Origin: Bacteroidales bacterium UBA3297
Lineage (GTDB): Bacteria > Bacteroidota > Bacteroidia > Bacteroidales > Paludibacteraceae
NCBI GenBank assembly: GCA_002362105.1
Contig: DETD01000024.1
Coordinates: 62,001 to 126,000 of the forward strand
Length of the DNA: 64,000 bases
Reading direction: 5' to 3'
The first letter of the stretch is position 1. Every line of letters begins with the position of its first letter. Both the position numbers and the translations under genes were made by a program. This document shows positions 17,602 to 25,630 of the stretch, piece after piece. The notes under the pieces are model-generated. The model was given only the letters and a program-made list of their open reading frames with translations, did no database searches and was not told the DNA's origin.

Positions 17602-20196
17602 ATGGATAATATAAGAGAAAAGATTTATTTAGCAGCTCTGTTGCATGATATTGGTAAATTTTATCAGAGGGCGGATAAGCTGCTGGCTGAAAAGCAAAAC
17701 AATATATCAGAAGCGACAAAGAAGATTATTGATTATCTATGCCCATTGAATGATAAAGGAGGTTTTGGCTATCAACATACTATTTGGACATACCAATTTT
17801 TGCAAGACAAAGAAGACGTTCTAAAAAAAACGCCTGGACTTGCGGAGAATGTTTTTGATAAAACAAATTCAGACTCTCTGTATCAACTGGCTGCATATCA
17901 TCACAAACCATCCACAGAATTACAGGCTCTGATTTCGATGGCCGATTGGTGGAGTGCAGGATTGGATAGACGAGAAAAAGTAGAAGAACAAGATGGAGAT
18001 GCACATCATGTATCATGGGGTAGCCAGAGATACAAAAAAATTCCTTTGTATTCAGTGTTCAATAAAATTTTTGAAGCAAATCATCAATACGCCTTTGGCC
18101 TTCACCCATTGTCAACAAATGAAAAAGAATTCTTTCCAACCAATATTCTAAAAGCGGAAGATGGTATAAATGAAGAAAAATACGAGGAACAGTGGAATGC
18201 ATTCTGCAAAGAATTCTCCAAGTTGCCAACAGATAGTTTTGACGGATTCTCAGAAAGTTTGATGTTCTTGTTGAAGAAATACACATGGTGTGTTCCATCC
18301 AACACAACGGATATGGCAAATGTGAGTCTGTTTGACCATCTGAAGACCACTGCTGCCTTTGCCGACAGTTTGTATCTCTATAAGACTGAGCATCCTGAGA
18401 ATTTTTCTTTTGATAAAAATCGTTTGTCGTTAAAAGAAGGCGTTTGTCCTGTGATTTTATTGGGTGGTGATTTATCTGGCATTCAAAAATTTATATATAA
18501 TATAGCTTCAAGAAAAGCGGCAGTTAGTTTAAAAGGCAGATCGTTCTATTTACAGTTGTTGATTGATTCTGTTATCCAACGCGTGATTTCTCACCCTGAC
18601 ATCCATGCAACGCTTGCTCATGTCGTGTATTCTTCAGGAGGAAAATTTTACATGATTTTGCCTAACACAGAAAAAGTCATTAAGGCTTTCCATACACTCA
18701 AATCCGAGTTTGAAAAAGAACTTTGGAAACAACATCATGGGCAACTAATAGTAAACCTTGATTATGTTCCGTTTGCATATAGTGTAAAGAGTAATGGATT
18801 GTTTTTTGAAGGAAAATCCAATCAATCCATAGGAGAACTTTGGAGGACTCTTGCAGAAAAGCTAACAAATCAGAAAAATCAGAAATTCAAGAACTTACTT
18901 TTGACTGATTTTGACAAGTTCTTTAATGAAAACGAGAACAAAGTAGGAGGTGACACCAAAGTATGCGCCGTGACAGGAATCGAAAGTTCTGATTGTGTGG
19001 CCATAGACCCTAAAGAAAAGGAAGGGAAGACATATGTTTTAAAGACGGTAAAGGATCAGGCTGATTTGGGTAATACACTGAAAGATGCAGATTATATCTT
19101 AACGCATAAGTCAAACGAAGAACAACGATACATTAAAAATAGGATTAAGTTTGATATGCCTTGCGTAGGTGTTCATAGTTATCTTTTTGACAAATTGGAA
19201 CTTACAGATGACGACGCAGAGTTCAGAAGAATAACCTCTGCCGATGTCTGTCGTGTTAAAATGATAAACCAAACAAATTTCCTAATGGCACAAATAAAGG
19301 GAAATAAGTGTAGTTATGGATTCCAGTTTTATGGAGGAAACAAGCAGGCAAAAAATGTAGATGGTGAGAACAAAACATTCGAACAACTTGCCGATAAATC
19401 GTATCTTGGAGTGCTACGGATGGATGTTGACAATCTCGGTTCTATTTTTATTAAGGGATTACCCGATGAAGATAAGAGTTTTGCGGCATATTCCACTTTG
19501 TCGTTCATGCTAGATTTGTTTTTCAGTGGTTTCCTAAATACAATTAGAGAAAGAGATTGTTTTAAAAATGATGTCAACATTCTTTATTCGGGTGGTGATG
19601 ATGTGTTTGCTGTTGGCAAATGGGACAAATTGATAGACTTTGCTGAAGCCATCAGAAAAAACTTCAAGAAATTTGTGGGGCGTGAAGACATTTCCATTTC
19701 AGGAGGCATAGCTATTGTCGGAGAAAAGTTTCCAATAGCCAAAGCGGCCGAATTGGCTGGTGATGCGGAAGATGCTGCAAAGAAGTATAATGGAGGGAAA
19801 AAGAATGCCTTCAATATGTTTGGAGACAGCATTTCTTGGAATGAGGAATTTGATTACGTAAAATCATATAAGGAACAATTTGTTTCATTGATTGAAACGT
19901 GTGGCCTTTCACGAAGTATACTTCATAAAATAATGACGTACGCCGCCATTGTAAAAGAGAATCAAACGATAGAATCGGAGAATAAGAATGGTAGTTACAA
20001 ACGCAAGCCTAATATGAGCTATTTATGGCATGCAGCATATTATCTGACTCGGTTTATGGGCAAAGAGAAAGATAATAAAGCAGTGTATGACTTCTGTAAG
20101 GATTTGCGGGATAAACAACTGATAAAAACTAATAATTATAGACTCATATCTCTTGCTGCTCGTTGGGCGGAATTGGAACTGAAATTTCAATATTGA
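17602..20196 (+). CDS. cas10: Type III-A large subunit Cas10/Csm1
   Basis: Cas10 is the signalling and nuclease subunit of the Csm complex. When the complex binds target RNA, its palm domain makes cyclic oligoadenylates and its HD domain can cut single-stranded DNA. The 864-residue protein has the HD motif near the N-terminus (LLHDIGKF, His15-Asp16), a central cysteine-containing segment (VCAVTGIESSDC) and two palm domains. The second palm carries the intact cyclase motif SGGDDVF (GGDD at 664-667). Both activities therefore look intact, which fits the three CARF effectors downstream. I start at the Met at 17602, because the earlier Met at 17569 overlaps cas6 by 29 bases and adds a lysine-rich, non-conserved tail. 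Confidence 0.95.
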   Translation: MDNIREKIYLAALLHDIGKFYQRADKLLAEKQNNISEATKKIIDYLCPLNDKGGFGYQHTIWTYQFLQDKEDVLKKTPGLAENVFDKTNSDSLYQLAAYHHKPSTELQALISMADWWSAGLDRREKVEEQDGDAHHVSWGSQRYKKIPLYSVFNKIFEANHQYAFGLHPLSTNEKEFFPTNILKAEDGINEEKYEEQWNAFCKEFSKLPTDSFDGFSESLMFLLKKYTWCVPSNTTDMANVSLFDHLKTTAAFADSLYLYKTEHPENFSFDKNRLSLKEGVCPVILLGGDLSGIQKFIYNIASRKAAVSLKGRSFYLQLLIDSVIQRVISHPDIHATLAHVVYSSGGKFYMILPNTEKVIKAFHTLKSEFEKELWKQHHGQLIVNLDYVPFAYSVKSNGLFFEGKSNQSIGELWRTLAEKLTNQKNQKFKNLLLTDFDKFFNENENKVGGDTKVCAVTGIESSDCVAIDPKEKEGKTYVLKTVKDQADLGNTLKDADYILTHKSNEEQRYIKNRIKFDMPCVGVHSYLFDKLELTDDDAEFRRITSADVCRVKMINQTNFLMAQIKGNKCSYGFQFYGGNKQAKNVDGENKTFEQLADKSYLGVLRMDVDNLGSIFIKGLPDEDKSFAAYSTLSFMLDLFFSGFLNTIRERDCFKNDVNILYSGGDDVFAVGKWDKLIDFAEAIRKNFKKFVGREDISISGGIAIVGEKFPIAKAAELAGDAEDAAKKYNGGKKNAFNMFGDSISWNEEFDYVKSYKEQFVSLIETCGLSRSILHKIMTYAAIVKENQTIESENKNGSYKRKPNMSYLWHAAYYLTRFMGKEKDNKAVYDFCKDLRDKQLIKTNNYRLISLAARWAELELKFQY

Positions 20197-20232
20197 AAAG
20201 GAAATGAATAATAACAATAAAAACGAATAAAT

Positions 20233-20667
20233 ATGGCTTGGAATAAAAATGATTTAATTCCGCAGAGCGAAATCACCGATAAGGTGACGGATGCCACAGT
20301 AAAGTTCGCTCAACGATTTGGTTCATACTTGGGAACTGATGATAGTTTTACCAATAATGGTAGAACAAAATCTGCACAGAACAAGTTGACAACAAATCAA
20401 CTTCGCAAGTTTTTTGGAGAAGTGAAACGTCAACAAATGAGTGGCTATGATGTGACTGACTTTGTTTTGCTTAAACCCAAATTAGCTTACGCTGTTGGTA
20501 GGGCAAAGCAGAAAGATTCAAAAATTAGAGATTTCTATATGGTGATTTCTGATGCTATTGACAAAGTGAAAAATGAACAGCAATTCAAAAACTTTATCAA
20601 AGTTTTCGAAGCTATCGTTGCTTATCATAAAGCGGCAGAAGAAAACAGAATGAGTTTTAACGATTAA
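20233..20667 (+). CDS. csm2: Csm small subunit Csm2
   Basis: Csm2 (Cas11) forms the inner belly of the Csm effector complex along the crRNA-target duplex. The protein is 144 residues, close to the family norm, all-helical and basic. Its hallmark segment is LTTNQLRKFFGEVKR followed by LKPKLAYAVGRAK. It sits between cas10 and csm3 with gaps of 36 and 11 bases, the canonical III-A order. Confidence 0.93.
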   Translation: MAWNKNDLIPQSEITDKVTDATVKFAQRFGSYLGTDDSFTNNGRTKSAQNKLTTNQLRKFFGEVKRQQMSGYDVTDFVLLKPKLAYAVGRAKQKDSKIRDFYMVISDAIDKVKNEQQFKNFIKVFEAIVAYHKAAEENRMSFND

Positions 20668-20678
20668 ATTTTATAACA

Positions 20679-21323
20679 ATGAAAAAGTTAGCAAAGAAAA
20701 TCAAGTTAAATACCTCGATAACTCTAATTACAGGTCTTCACATTGGTGGTAGCGGTGATAATGTAGAAATTGGTGGCATTGATAATCCTGTTATTAAGTT
20801 GGGCACAAGGGATAATCAACCATATATTCCTGGCAGTTCACTGAAAGGTAAGATTCGTTGTTTGTTGGAACAAATTGAGGGTTCTGCGAAGGTTGGAGGA
20901 AATGACAACATAAATAACTTGTTCGGCTATTCACAAACCAATCAACCCTCCAAACTCATTGTCCGCGATGCCATGCTTACACCAGAATCTGCAGAAAGAC
21001 TTCGGAATTGCGAGAACCTTGATATGCCATACACTGAAGGCAAATGGGAGAATGTCATTGATCGCGTGAAGGGCACAGCCGAGCATCCTCGACAGACGGA
21101 GCGCATTCCGGCTGGTGTCTCGTTTGATGTCGAGTTTGTCATCAACGTGTGGGACGATGACAAAGAAGACGAGTTGCTTAATCTATTGAAGAAAGGCATA
21201 AACGCACTCGAAAACGATTATTTGGGCGGTAGCGGTTCGCGTGGTTATGGTCAAATCAAGTTTGAGAATTGGACATCTTTTGAAGCATCGGAAGAGACAA
21301 ATTGGACAATGAGCTCGAAATAG
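20679..21323 (+). CDS. csm3: Csm3 backbone RAMP and target RNase
   Basis: Csm3 (Cas7) forms the backbone of the Csm complex and cuts bound target RNA at 6-base intervals. The 214-residue protein has TGLHIGGSGDNVEIGGIDNPVIK, shown here in two parts: TGLHIGGSGD and VEIGGIDNPVIK. The Asp in GGID (residue 35) aligns with the catalytic Asp33 of characterised Csm3. The RAMP glycine-rich motifs IPGSSLKGKIR and YLGGSGSRGYGQIKF are intact. Backbone cleavage is therefore expected. Confidence 0.95.
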   Translation: MKKLAKKIKLNTSITLITGLHIGGSGDNVEIGGIDNPVIKLGTRDNQPYIPGSSLKGKIRCLLEQIEGSAKVGGNDNINNLFGYSQTNQPSKLIVRDAMLTPESAERLRNCENLDMPYTEGKWENVIDRVKGTAEHPRQTERIPAGVSFDVEFVINVWDDDKEDELLNLLKKGINALENDYLGGSGSRGYGQIKFENWTSFEASEETNWTMSSK

Positions 21324-21344
21324 GCCCTTATAGAATGGTAACAT

Positions 21345-22340
21345 ATGGCAACAAAGACCTTAAATATCTATAAATTACACTTCACCTCGCCAGTCCACTT
21401 GGGCGATATGCGTGATGACTATGGTATCAGTTTGAAGACCATAACATCCGACACCCTATATGCAGCTTTGATTTCTTGCTTGGCAAAAATGGGGAAATTA
21501 ATTCCTGAGAAAGGCGACTTGGGGTGTACAATCAGCAGTCTGTTCCCTTTCTACCAAAAAGATAAGGGAACAAATGCCGTATTGTTCTTTCCGAAACCGT
21601 TGAAACAAACCTTACCAACATCAGAAGCTGCTGTTGAAGAGCGAAAGAAAATCAAGAAGGTGGCATGGCTTGATGCCAACTACTTTTCGAAAATTTTGAG
21701 CGGAAATCAATTATTCGGAGAAGAAACAATTAAAAAATTGGATGGCGAATATCTTACCGATGAAGAGATTGATAAACATTTTGTCAGTTCGCAAGTGTCT
21801 GCTCGTGTGACTGTGTCAAGAACTGGAGAAGAAGATGCTAAACCATTCTATATGGACAGAGTGATTTTCAAGGATTATTCAGGCTTGTTTTTCATTGCTG
21901 AAGGCGATATAACATTACTGGAGTCAGCATTGAAACTTTTGCAATCTGAAGGCATAGGCACCGACCGCAATGTAGGCAACGGATATTTTGAATATGAACC
22001 AGCGACATTGGAATTGGAGATTCCTGAGCGTGCGAATTACGTAATGGCATTGTCTTCATTTGTACCTGAATCCAAGGAACAATTGCAAAATATGCTAGAT
22101 TCCGATGAAATCGCTTACGATTTTCAACGTCGCGGTGGCTGGATTACCACACCGCCATACAACACTTTGCGTAAGAATGTAATACACGCATTTACGGCCG
22201 CATCGGTTTTCAAATCATCTTGTAAGGGTTTGGAAATAAAAGGAAGAGTTGATATTAATTTGAGACCTGACATCTTGTCGGACAAACATCCAATTTGGCG
22301 ATGTGGTAGAGCATTGTTTATTCCCATAAAACTGAATTAG
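21345..22340 (+). CDS. csm4: Csm4 RAMP, crRNA 5'-tag binding subunit
   Basis: Csm4 (Cas5) caps the Csm complex at the 5' end of the crRNA and contacts Cas10. The 331-residue protein has the family start YKLHFTSPVHLGDMRDDYG and ITSDTLYAALISCLAKMG, a central LFFPKPL, and the glycine-rich GIGTDRNVGNGYFEY. It lies 21 bases after csm3 and 2 bases before csm5. Confidence 0.93.
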   Translation: MATKTLNIYKLHFTSPVHLGDMRDDYGISLKTITSDTLYAALISCLAKMGKLIPEKGDLGCTISSLFPFYQKDKGTNAVLFFPKPLKQTLPTSEAAVEERKKIKKVAWLDANYFSKILSGNQLFGEETIKKLDGEYLTDEEIDKHFVSSQVSARVTVSRTGEEDAKPFYMDRVIFKDYSGLFFIAEGDITLLESALKLLQSEGIGTDRNVGNGYFEYEPATLELEIPERANYVMALSSFVPESKEQLQNMLDSDEIAYDFQRRGGWITTPPYNTLRKNVIHAFTAASVFKSSCKGLEIKGRVDINLRPDILSDKHPIWRCGRALFIPIKLN

Positions 22341-22342
22341 TT

Positions 22343-24067
22343 ATGGAAGGAATCAATAGAAAGTACAATATAGAAGTTGAAGTTTTGACACCATTGTCCA
22401 TTGGTGCAGGTGCAGAGAAAGATTGTGTGCGTGGCATTGACTTTGTGGTTGACAAAGGTAATCTCTACAAACTCAACCTGAAAAAGATTGTCGCAACAGG
22501 CATTCAGCCCGAAGAATTGTCTTCGTTCTTTGCCACTAAGAACGAGATTGGGTTGAAACAGAAACTTGCAGGAAAATTGGCATCGGTATCAGATATTTGC
22601 ATACCTATGCCAGCACAAAGTGACAATGATATCAAATCATTTGTAAAAAACCAATTAAGTGGAAATCCAGTATTGACAGGCAGTTCACTGAAAGGTTCTA
22701 TACGTTCTATCCTGTTTCAATACTTGGGCGGCAATAGTAATACTGGGAAAGAAGTGTTCGGCTCGTCAACCGATGGGGATGAATTTATGCGGTTCATAAA
22801 AATTTCGGACGCGGAGTTTGATGAAACATCGCTGGTGAATACGAAGATTTTCAATCTACAAAATCAAGAAGGATGGATAGGCGGTTGGAAACATGGAGCC
22901 AACCAAACAAATTCGCATTTCGAACAGACTGGTTTCAATACTATTTATGAATGCTTGATGCCAAGGCAAAAGTCAAATGCCACATTGATGATGGCAGCAA
23001 GTATATACGACAAATTTGAAAAGGATAAACGACAGCATTTAAAGACAGAAAAGAAGCATCCGATTCTGCATGATAACATTTCCACCTTATTCGGGATCAT
23101 TAATAAACATACTAAATATTATTTGCAAAAAGAAAAGTTATTTTTTCAAAAATACTCGACCGACAGAACCATTGATATTGTTAATTCAATTGATTCATTA
23201 CTGGCTCAAATTCCGACAGATAATTCATCATGCATTTTGAAGATGTCGGCAGGTTCTGGATTCCATTCAATAACAGGAGATTGGCAGTTCCCTAATGACT
23301 ATACAAGTGGAAAATTGGACAGAAAACGCGCAGACAAAGCAGATCTAAAAAAAGCAGGAACAATACTTCCAAAATCCCGTAAAATTGCCATTTGGAATGA
23401 TAAATTCTCACTTATGGGATTTGTGAAGCTACGTGCCATGAGCAATGAAGAAGTGAAACTTCTGGAAGAAACCCGTAAGGCTGAAATGCTTCGCAAAGAG
23501 CAAGAAAGACAAGCAGCTGCAGAAGCAAAACGCATCAAAGCAGAGACAGAAGCAAAAGAACAGAGAGAAAAGGAAGAACGCAAAAGACTATATGATGCAC
23601 GAATTGCTGAAGTGAAGCAATTAATTGATGAAGAACTGTATGAAAAGGCGTGGATAATGTTTCAAAATGCTTGTGGTGAATTTCCAAATGCCACACAAAA
23701 CAGCATTGATGCGAATTGGTTGGAGACAAAGGTGAAGTCGATACAATTGGAAAAAAACATTGTGCAATCAAAACAAGCAGAGGAAGAACAACGTCGTCAA
23801 GCAAATGCTATACCTTTAGCTGAAAAAATTGCAAATGCACAAAAGATACCAACACTTTGCGGCAATGTGAAAACTTGGATGAATTTAAATACGGTTGAAT
23901 CATTGAGTGAAGACCATTTGGATTCGATTTTCGAAAAAATAAAAGATATTGTATCTCAGATGAAACCGAAAGAGCGTAGCAGACTCAAAAATTTTGGGAA
24001 TGAGTTGGAATCACTTGTTGGTTCTGACACCTCCACTCGCTGGTTCAACGAGATTATTCATCCTTAA
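22343..24067 (+). CDS. csm5: Csm5 RAMP with long C-terminal extension
   Basis: Csm5 caps the 3' end of the crRNA in the Csm complex and takes part in crRNA maturation. Residues 1 to about 370 are a normal Csm5: VEVLTPLSIGAGAEKD, VLTGSSLKGSIRSILFQY and a C-terminal RAMP segment ending in FSLMGFVKLRAM. About 200 residues follow that ordinary Csm5 proteins lack. First comes a highly charged Lys/Glu/Arg/Ala-rich coiled coil (from NEEVKLLEETRKAEM to about residue 415). Then a helical segment (LIDEELYEKAWIMFQNAC) resembles helical-repeat proteins, and a final helical domain follows. The extension could dock host nucleases or the neighbouring ATPase, but that is speculation. A strong terminator-like hairpin follows. 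Confidence 0.9.
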   Translation: MEGINRKYNIEVEVLTPLSIGAGAEKDCVRGIDFVVDKGNLYKLNLKKIVATGIQPEELSSFFATKNEIGLKQKLAGKLASVSDICIPMPAQSDNDIKSFVKNQLSGNPVLTGSSLKGSIRSILFQYLGGNSNTGKEVFGSSTDGDEFMRFIKISDAEFDETSLVNTKIFNLQNQEGWIGGWKHGANQTNSHFEQTGFNTIYECLMPRQKSNATLMMAASIYDKFEKDKRQHLKTEKKHPILHDNISTLFGIINKHTKYYLQKEKLFFQKYSTDRTIDIVNSIDSLLAQIPTDNSSCILKMSAGSGFHSITGDWQFPNDYTSGKLDRKRADKADLKKAGTILPKSRKIAIWNDKFSLMGFVKLRAMSNEEVKLLEETRKAEMLRKEQERQAAAEAKRIKAETEAKEQREKEERKRLYDARIAEVKQLIDEELYEKAWIMFQNACGEFPNATQNSIDANWLETKVKSIQLEKNIVQSKQAEEEQRRQANAIPLAEKIANAQKIPTLCGNVKTWMNLNTVESLSEDHLDSIFEKIKDIVSQMKPKERSRLKNFGNELESLVGSDTSTRWFNEIIHP

Positions 24068-24073
24068 AGATTC

Positions 24074-24317
24074 ATTTTGTTCTATACTCCGAACAAAATT
24101 ACCTATATTTTGTTTTGCAATCAAAACAAAATGATTCAATTGTCCTATTTGTAGTCTTTCTTTCTACAAGTAGGACAAATTGTTATAAATTGATATTTTT
24201 TACGGATTTAAAGGACATTCTTAATGATATATTAGTTAGAAAAATTAATAAATAGTTAATTTTGTCTTATCTATTGAACAAAATTTGATTAATTTTGTCT
24301 TGTATACAAAACAAAAT
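24074..24317 (+). repeat. Cluster of ATTTTGT-type inverted repeats upstream of an AAA ATPase gene
   Basis: Four related palindromes share the core ATTTTGT. They are ATTTTGTTC/GAACAAAAT (24074-24099); ATTTTGTTTTG/CAAAACAAAAT (24107-24132, perfect 11-bp arms, 4-base loop); AATTTTGT/ACAAAATT around 24257-24284; and a near-perfect 28-base palindrome centred near 24303, with arms of the form AATTTTGTcTTGTA/TACAAaACAAAATT, just before the ATPase start. Being repeated and symmetric, they look like operator sites or recognition elements for a DNA-binding protein rather than terminators. Confidence 0.65.
24140..24178 (+). terminator. Strong hairpin after csm5
   Basis: TTGTCCTATTTGTAG (24140-24154) and CTACAAGTAGGACAA (24164-24178) form a 15-bp stem with one G-U pair and a 9-base loop. 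A T run is weak downstream, so it could act as a partial terminator or RNA-stabilising hairpin between the Csm and effector modules. Confidence 0.6.
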
Positions 24318-24320
24318 TAC

Positions 24321-25610
24321 ATGTTGGACGTAAATCAGATTAAAACAGTCCTTCGCTCCAACGAGGTCATGGTGGAGAATGTGAAGGTTGTACATCGGGA
24401 TTTTAAATTCTACGATGGGGCTAATTTTGTGCTTGTTGGAGTGAGGCGTGCAGGTAAGTCCTTCCTTTTGTTTCAACAGATGCAACATCTGTTAAACAAT
24501 GGGAAGACTTGGAAGGATATGCTATACGTCAATTTTGAAGATGATCGACTTTTAGGATTTGAAACATCTGATTTCGAGCGGCTTTTAGAGGCCCACGCTT
24601 CTATGAGCGGTAGCGATGAACCTCCAATACTGTTCCTTGACGAGATTCAAAACATTGAAGGGTGGCATAAGTTCGCACGACGGCTGGCGGACCACAAATA
24701 CCGGGTCTACATCACAGGTTCAAACGCAAAGATGCTGGGTTCTGATGCGCAGACAACTTTGGGCGGTCGCTATGTGGTGAAAACTATTTTCCCTTATAGC
24801 TATCACGAATTTTTGAATGCCAATGGTGCCAGTTTGTCTGAGGAACAGTTACTTCTGACAAATGAAAAGGCAAAAATGAATCGGTTTCTTGAAGAATACT
24901 TGTGTTATGGTGGTTTCCCCGAATGTGCAACTTCTCCAGCCAAAACCGAATACCTGATGTCGGTATATCAAAAAATATATTTAGGTGATATTGCATCGCG
25001 TCATAAAATCGGGAACACATTCGCTTTGCGTTTGATGTTCAAGAAATTGGCGGAAAGTATAAAGCAACCCATTTCTTTTACACGCTTGACGTCTTTAATA
25101 TCTTCAACAGGAACCAAATTCTCAAAAAGCACGGCCATAAACTATATGGAGTATTCCAAAGATGCTTTCTTAATCATGCCAATACAGAATATGGCTGACA
25201 ATTTTACGGAGAGGGAGACAAATATGAAGTATTATTTTGTCGATAACGGCATAATTTCTCTTCTGACATTGGATAATCGTACTACGCTGCTTGAAAATAT
25301 GGTTGCTTTAGCCTTGTGGCGAAAATATGAAGCATTTGAAAACACGGTTTTTTTCTATAATCACAATATAGAGGTCGATTTTGTCATTCCCGAGCATGGG
25401 CTTGCCATACAGGTTTGCTATGATCTGGGCGAAAAGGGTTCCGAAACTTATATTCGGGAAACACAGGCTTTATTGAAACTCGGGAAAAAATTCAGTGCAT
25501 ACGAGCGACTTATTATACTAACATATTCTGACAAAGAGTATCAAATAAATGCGGACGACAAAACGATTGAAGTGATGAATGTGGGGAAATGGCTGTTAAA
25601 AAATAATTGA
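24321..25610 (+). CDS. AAA ATPase with DUF4143 C-terminal domain
   Basis: The 429-residue protein belongs to the AAA_14/DUF4143 family, widespread in Bacteroidetes and of unclear function. It has a Walker A motif (VGVRRAGKSFLLFQQ), Walker B (PPILFLDEIQNIEGW), sensor ITGSNAKML, and a C-terminal DUF4143 region ending in a nuclease-like segment (VDFVIPEHGLAIQVCYDL). I start at the ATG at 24321 because the earlier frame lies within the palindromes. It sits in the same orientation inside the type III operon, 253 bases after csm5 and 20 bases before cad1. It may be a late insertion; whether it acts in CRISPR immunity is unknown. Other family copies are usually stand-alone. Confidence 0.8.
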   Translation: MLDVNQIKTVLRSNEVMVENVKVVHRDFKFYDGANFVLVGVRRAGKSFLLFQQMQHLLNNGKTWKDMLYVNFEDDRLLGFETSDFERLLEAHASMSGSDEPPILFLDEIQNIEGWHKFARRLADHKYRVYITGSNAKMLGSDAQTTLGGRYVVKTIFPYSYHEFLNANGASLSEEQLLLTNEKAKMNRFLEEYLCYGGFPECATSPAKTEYLMSVYQKIYLGDIASRHKIGNTFALRLMFKKLAESIKQPISFTRLTSLISSTGTKFSKSTAINYMEYSKDAFLIMPIQNMADNFTERETNMKYYFVDNGIISLLTLDNRTTLLENMVALALWRKYEAFENTVFFYNHNIEVDFVIPEHGLAIQVCYDLGEKGSETYIRETQALLKLGKKFSAYERLIILTYSDKEYQINADDKTIEVMNVGKWLLKNN

Positions 25611-25630
25611 TTGGATCAAATTTGAACAAG

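Noticed and set aside
25607..25630. TTG start for Cad1 at 25607
   Set aside because: The ATG at 25631 lies exactly at the first CARF strand, and the extra residues are not conserved-looking.
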